From NCBI GenBank assembly GCA_002189035.1, contig NEEC01000011.1, positions 434,001 to 498,000 of the forward strand: a stretch of 64,000 nt of DNA. Reading direction: 5' to 3'. The position numbers were made by a program, and so were the translations under genes. Positions 61,960-64,000 of the stretch are shown here, piece after piece. Source of the stretch: Utricularia gibba (taxonomy: Eukaryota; Streptophyta; Magnoliopsida; Lamiales; Lentibulariaceae). The stretch's first letter is position 1. Every line of letters begins with the position of its first letter. Below the pieces are notes generated by a model. The model was not told the DNA's origin, did no database searches, and saw only the letters and a list, made by a program, of their open reading frames with translations.

Positions 61960-62154
61960 CTCCCACCCACAATTGTTCCAAGTCACGTACAAGAAACGAA
62001 AAGTCAAAGTCTGACCTCATGCATCACTCCATGACTACCTTTTGACTACCCTAAAGACATGTCTCCCACCCACAATTGTTCCAAGTCACGTACAAGAAAC
62101 GAAAAGTCAAAGTCTGACCTCATGCATCACTCCATGACTACCTTTTGACATGTC
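61960..62154. repeat. Tandem duplication, 101-bp period, two copies
   Basis: GTCTCCCACCCACAATTGTT starts at 61960 and again at 62061, and the two units are near identical up to CTACCTTTTGAC. The other LTR-family-2 copy at 56.65 kb has a single unit, so the duplication is local to this LTR. Confidence 0.95.
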
Positions 62155-62324
62155 TCGGTCAAAGTGTGATAAAAAAGATAGAAAATATATATAAAATAGG
62201 AAAATAAGAATTTTCTAATAAAATATAATTACTTATCAATATAATTCCTAATTGAGCGACTTAACACTAGATTAATACATAATAATACCTAATAATAAAC
62301 TAGAAAATGACACTTAACACGCCA

Positions 62325-64000
62325 TCTGCTGCTTCATTTCTCATACCTCCTGCCATGTGTTCACCTCTAGAAAAACTTAAATAAAACTATACAAAAATAT
62401 TAGGTAAAATACAAGATTTAGGAAAATTATAATAAACTAGATAAAAACCTAAATCTTATATTATAAACTCCAAACTTAATAGTTTGTTATATTTAGACAT
62501 AAAAACAACCTAAAACATAGTAAGTGCCTCCCACTACCCCTCGTGTGTGTGTTCTGAAAATTTTGGTCGCCCCTCCTTTGCAATTCTCTCTCCTCATCCT
62601 CTTTCTCTCGCCTACCACTGCCCAAGGCAAGTACATTCTTTGACAAATCTGTTGCTCCTGGCCCTAACTTGTAGATTGCCGCCGTGACAGTGTACTCATT
62701 GCCCCCTGTAGCCTGGTGAGTTGCACGAAATCCTAATTTCTTCCTTGACTTTTGGGTTGATGCTAGACTCCAAAATCGGGCTAGACATGGGGTGGGCTAA
62801 ACCAAAAGGATTTAGCCCACTAATACACCAAAAATCACATTTTCCCTAATCAAATAAAAATACTTAAAACTATTAAATTAATAACTAAACATAATTAAAA
62901 AATTATGATTTTCATATCATAAAAGTAGGAAAATTTGTGTGCTATCATGAATATTTATTGAAATTTTATTTTCAAACATAGACTCAAAAAAACTGAAAAC
63001 AAAAGACAAGTGGATTTTTAAAAATAATACAAAAAGTGGCTTTGGATCTAAGATTCAACTTAATTAAAACTTGTCCATAATTGTGTGTATAAACCTTGAG
63101 AACTGACTTATTTGCGCAAGTTATGGAAGTATCATTCTAAAATAGTGCTACTCGGTGACCATTATAGTATCGTTACTTGTTCAGTGAGATTATAGAAACA
63201 ACAAGTTAATTAGTATTTTACATGCGTCAGAATTTTTTATTTGTAATTTATTTGAATTTTTTTTGTAAATTACCTTACTTATTTTCAAAATGCTTAGATT
63301 TTAGGGCTGAATTTGGTAAATACATGTGTTAGAGGAGAGAGGTTGACAAAATACCATAACTTTCTGTTTTATTGGTGTTTTACATGGATTTAAAATTTTC
63401 ATTTGTAATCTACTAGACCTTTTTGTTCTAATTTGTAAATCACTTACTTTTTTATTTTTCTTTGTAAAAAGACTTAGATCTATAAATTTCTTTGTACAAT
63501 AATGCGAAAATAAGTTTAATACTACAAAAATATATTTTGTTTTATGAAATTCCAACATTTTTTTATATTTACATAATACCCTAATTTTCATTTTTCTTTT
63601 ATAAAATACCATATTTTAATAAATTCTAATTATTCTTTAAATTCCAATTATTATATAATAATAATAACCTAATTTAAATTAATATTGAATTCATAATTTA
63701 ATAGAATTATAAAATATCTATTAATTCACTTTTTTAAAAAAATTATTGGATTGCCTGTCTAGTTTAACAACCAGCACCCAAAGCTGGGCGCTGCGCACAT
63801 GATTACTCCCCCAGCTGGGTGTTGTGTGCATAGTAAGTGCCGCCCACCTGGGCGCTGCATCCGTGGCATGATATTTGATACGGAGCTTTTGAAGTGTATG
63901 GTGATTATTGGATAGACCATGTAATAATCTAATTATTTAAATAAAAAATAAAATGATAATAATAAATGAAAAGTACCTTATTTATTTTTCACCAACTATT
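62325..64000. other. AT-rich repeat DNA at the right edge
   Basis: No supportable gene. 62940-63195 is the partner of the repeat at 27590-27865. 63240-63760 is extremely AT-rich. 63765-63850 has three imperfect GCTGGGCGCTGCGCA/GCTGGGTGTTGTGTGC-type units ~45 bp apart. The window ends inside this stretch. Confidence 0.5.
62940..63195. repeat. Dispersed repeat copy, shared with 27.6-27.9 kb
   Basis: Same orientation as 27590-27865, with shared blocks ATTGAAATTTTATTTTCAAAC-like text and AAATAGTGCTACTCGGTGAC. Family unknown. Confidence 0.65.

Larger units (their letters stand above)
59514..62319 (-). mobile_element. Solo LTR, family 2, split by a nested solo LTR
   Basis: On the minus strand it begins TGTTAAGTGTCATTTTC (at 62319) and ends CGCCACA (at 59514). 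It is flanked by a perfect 5-bp target duplication CGCCA on the plus strand (59509-59513 and 62320-62324). Without the insertion at 59713-61149 it is about 1.36 kb. It includes a 101-bp tandem duplication at 61960-62154. No internal retrotransposon region is present, hence solo. Confidence 0.9.

Noticed and set aside
61960-62154. Two-unit repeat as a repeat-spacer array
   Set aside because: Only two adjacent 101-bp copies with no spacer; a simple tandem duplication within an LTR.
37238-64000. A new defence or mobile system hidden in the repeat half
   Set aside because: Every sizeable ORF here resolves to hAT, Athila or chromovirus Ty3/gypsy coding debris or to LTR sequence; nothing unexplained with coding conservation remains.

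Overview
This window is nuclear DNA of a flowering plant, most likely a eudicot. Genes carry many short phase-conserved exons with GT-AG (and a few GC-AG) introns. The gene families are plant-specific (CIPK and CDPK kinases, a P-class PPR protein, an RBP45-type RNA-binding protein, a CLT plastid thiol transporter, a CCCH+RRM protein), and the second half is filled by plant LTR retrotransposons and hAT elements. I saw no prokaryotic or organellar features, tRNA or rRNA genes, or CRISPR arrays.

Gene-rich part, 1-36.4 kb: CIPK3/26-like kinase (+, 504-3274); a small conserved gene of unknown function (-, 3709-5080); hydroxymethylglutaryl-CoA lyase (-, 5373-7235); CRT-like transporter CLT (-, 8251-11569); a single-exon 739-residue PPR gene (-, 12060-14279) head to head with an RBP45-type gene (+, 14602-16912); a CPK32-like calcium-dependent kinase (+, 17780-20152) tail to tail with an ABCG12/15-like half-transporter (-, 20780-23463); a 6-kb repeat-rich gap (23.5-29.5 kb) with dead PIF/Harbinger and hAT fragments; a saccharopine-dehydrogenase-like oxidoreductase (+, 29511-32268); and a CCCH zinc finger + RRM protein (-, 33685-36380). 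These are unlinked housekeeping and signalling functions, so no operon-like logic is expected. I rebuilt the exon chains by splice sites and family conservation; six of the nine multi-exon chains close perfectly in frame.

Repeat part, 37.2-64 kb: a hAT DNA transposon with an 8-bp target duplication (37238-42517) has been invaded by two LTR insertions. A 9.3-kb Athila-type Ty3/gypsy element (42601-51924) has a perfect 5-bp target duplication (ACCAC) but broken gag-pol frames. A second, older chromovirus-like Ty3/gypsy relic lies at 53.0-56.45 kb. A family of ~1.36-kb LTRs occurs at least four times; one copy (59514-62319) is a solo LTR with target duplication CGCCA, itself split by another solo LTR (59713-61149) with target duplication CTATG.

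Most noteworthy: (1) precisely bounded nested insertions whose order can be read from target duplications; (2) an Athila LTR pair that is almost identical over ~970 bp but ~8% different over the outer ~130 bp; (3) single-base indels at short homopolymers in three otherwise intact genes (RBP45-like, ABCG, small unknown gene), which look more like base-call errors than pseudogenes; (4) several GC-AG introns and a NAGNAG acceptor. I found no convincing new biological system; the best candidate for undescribed function is the small conserved gene at 3709-5080.
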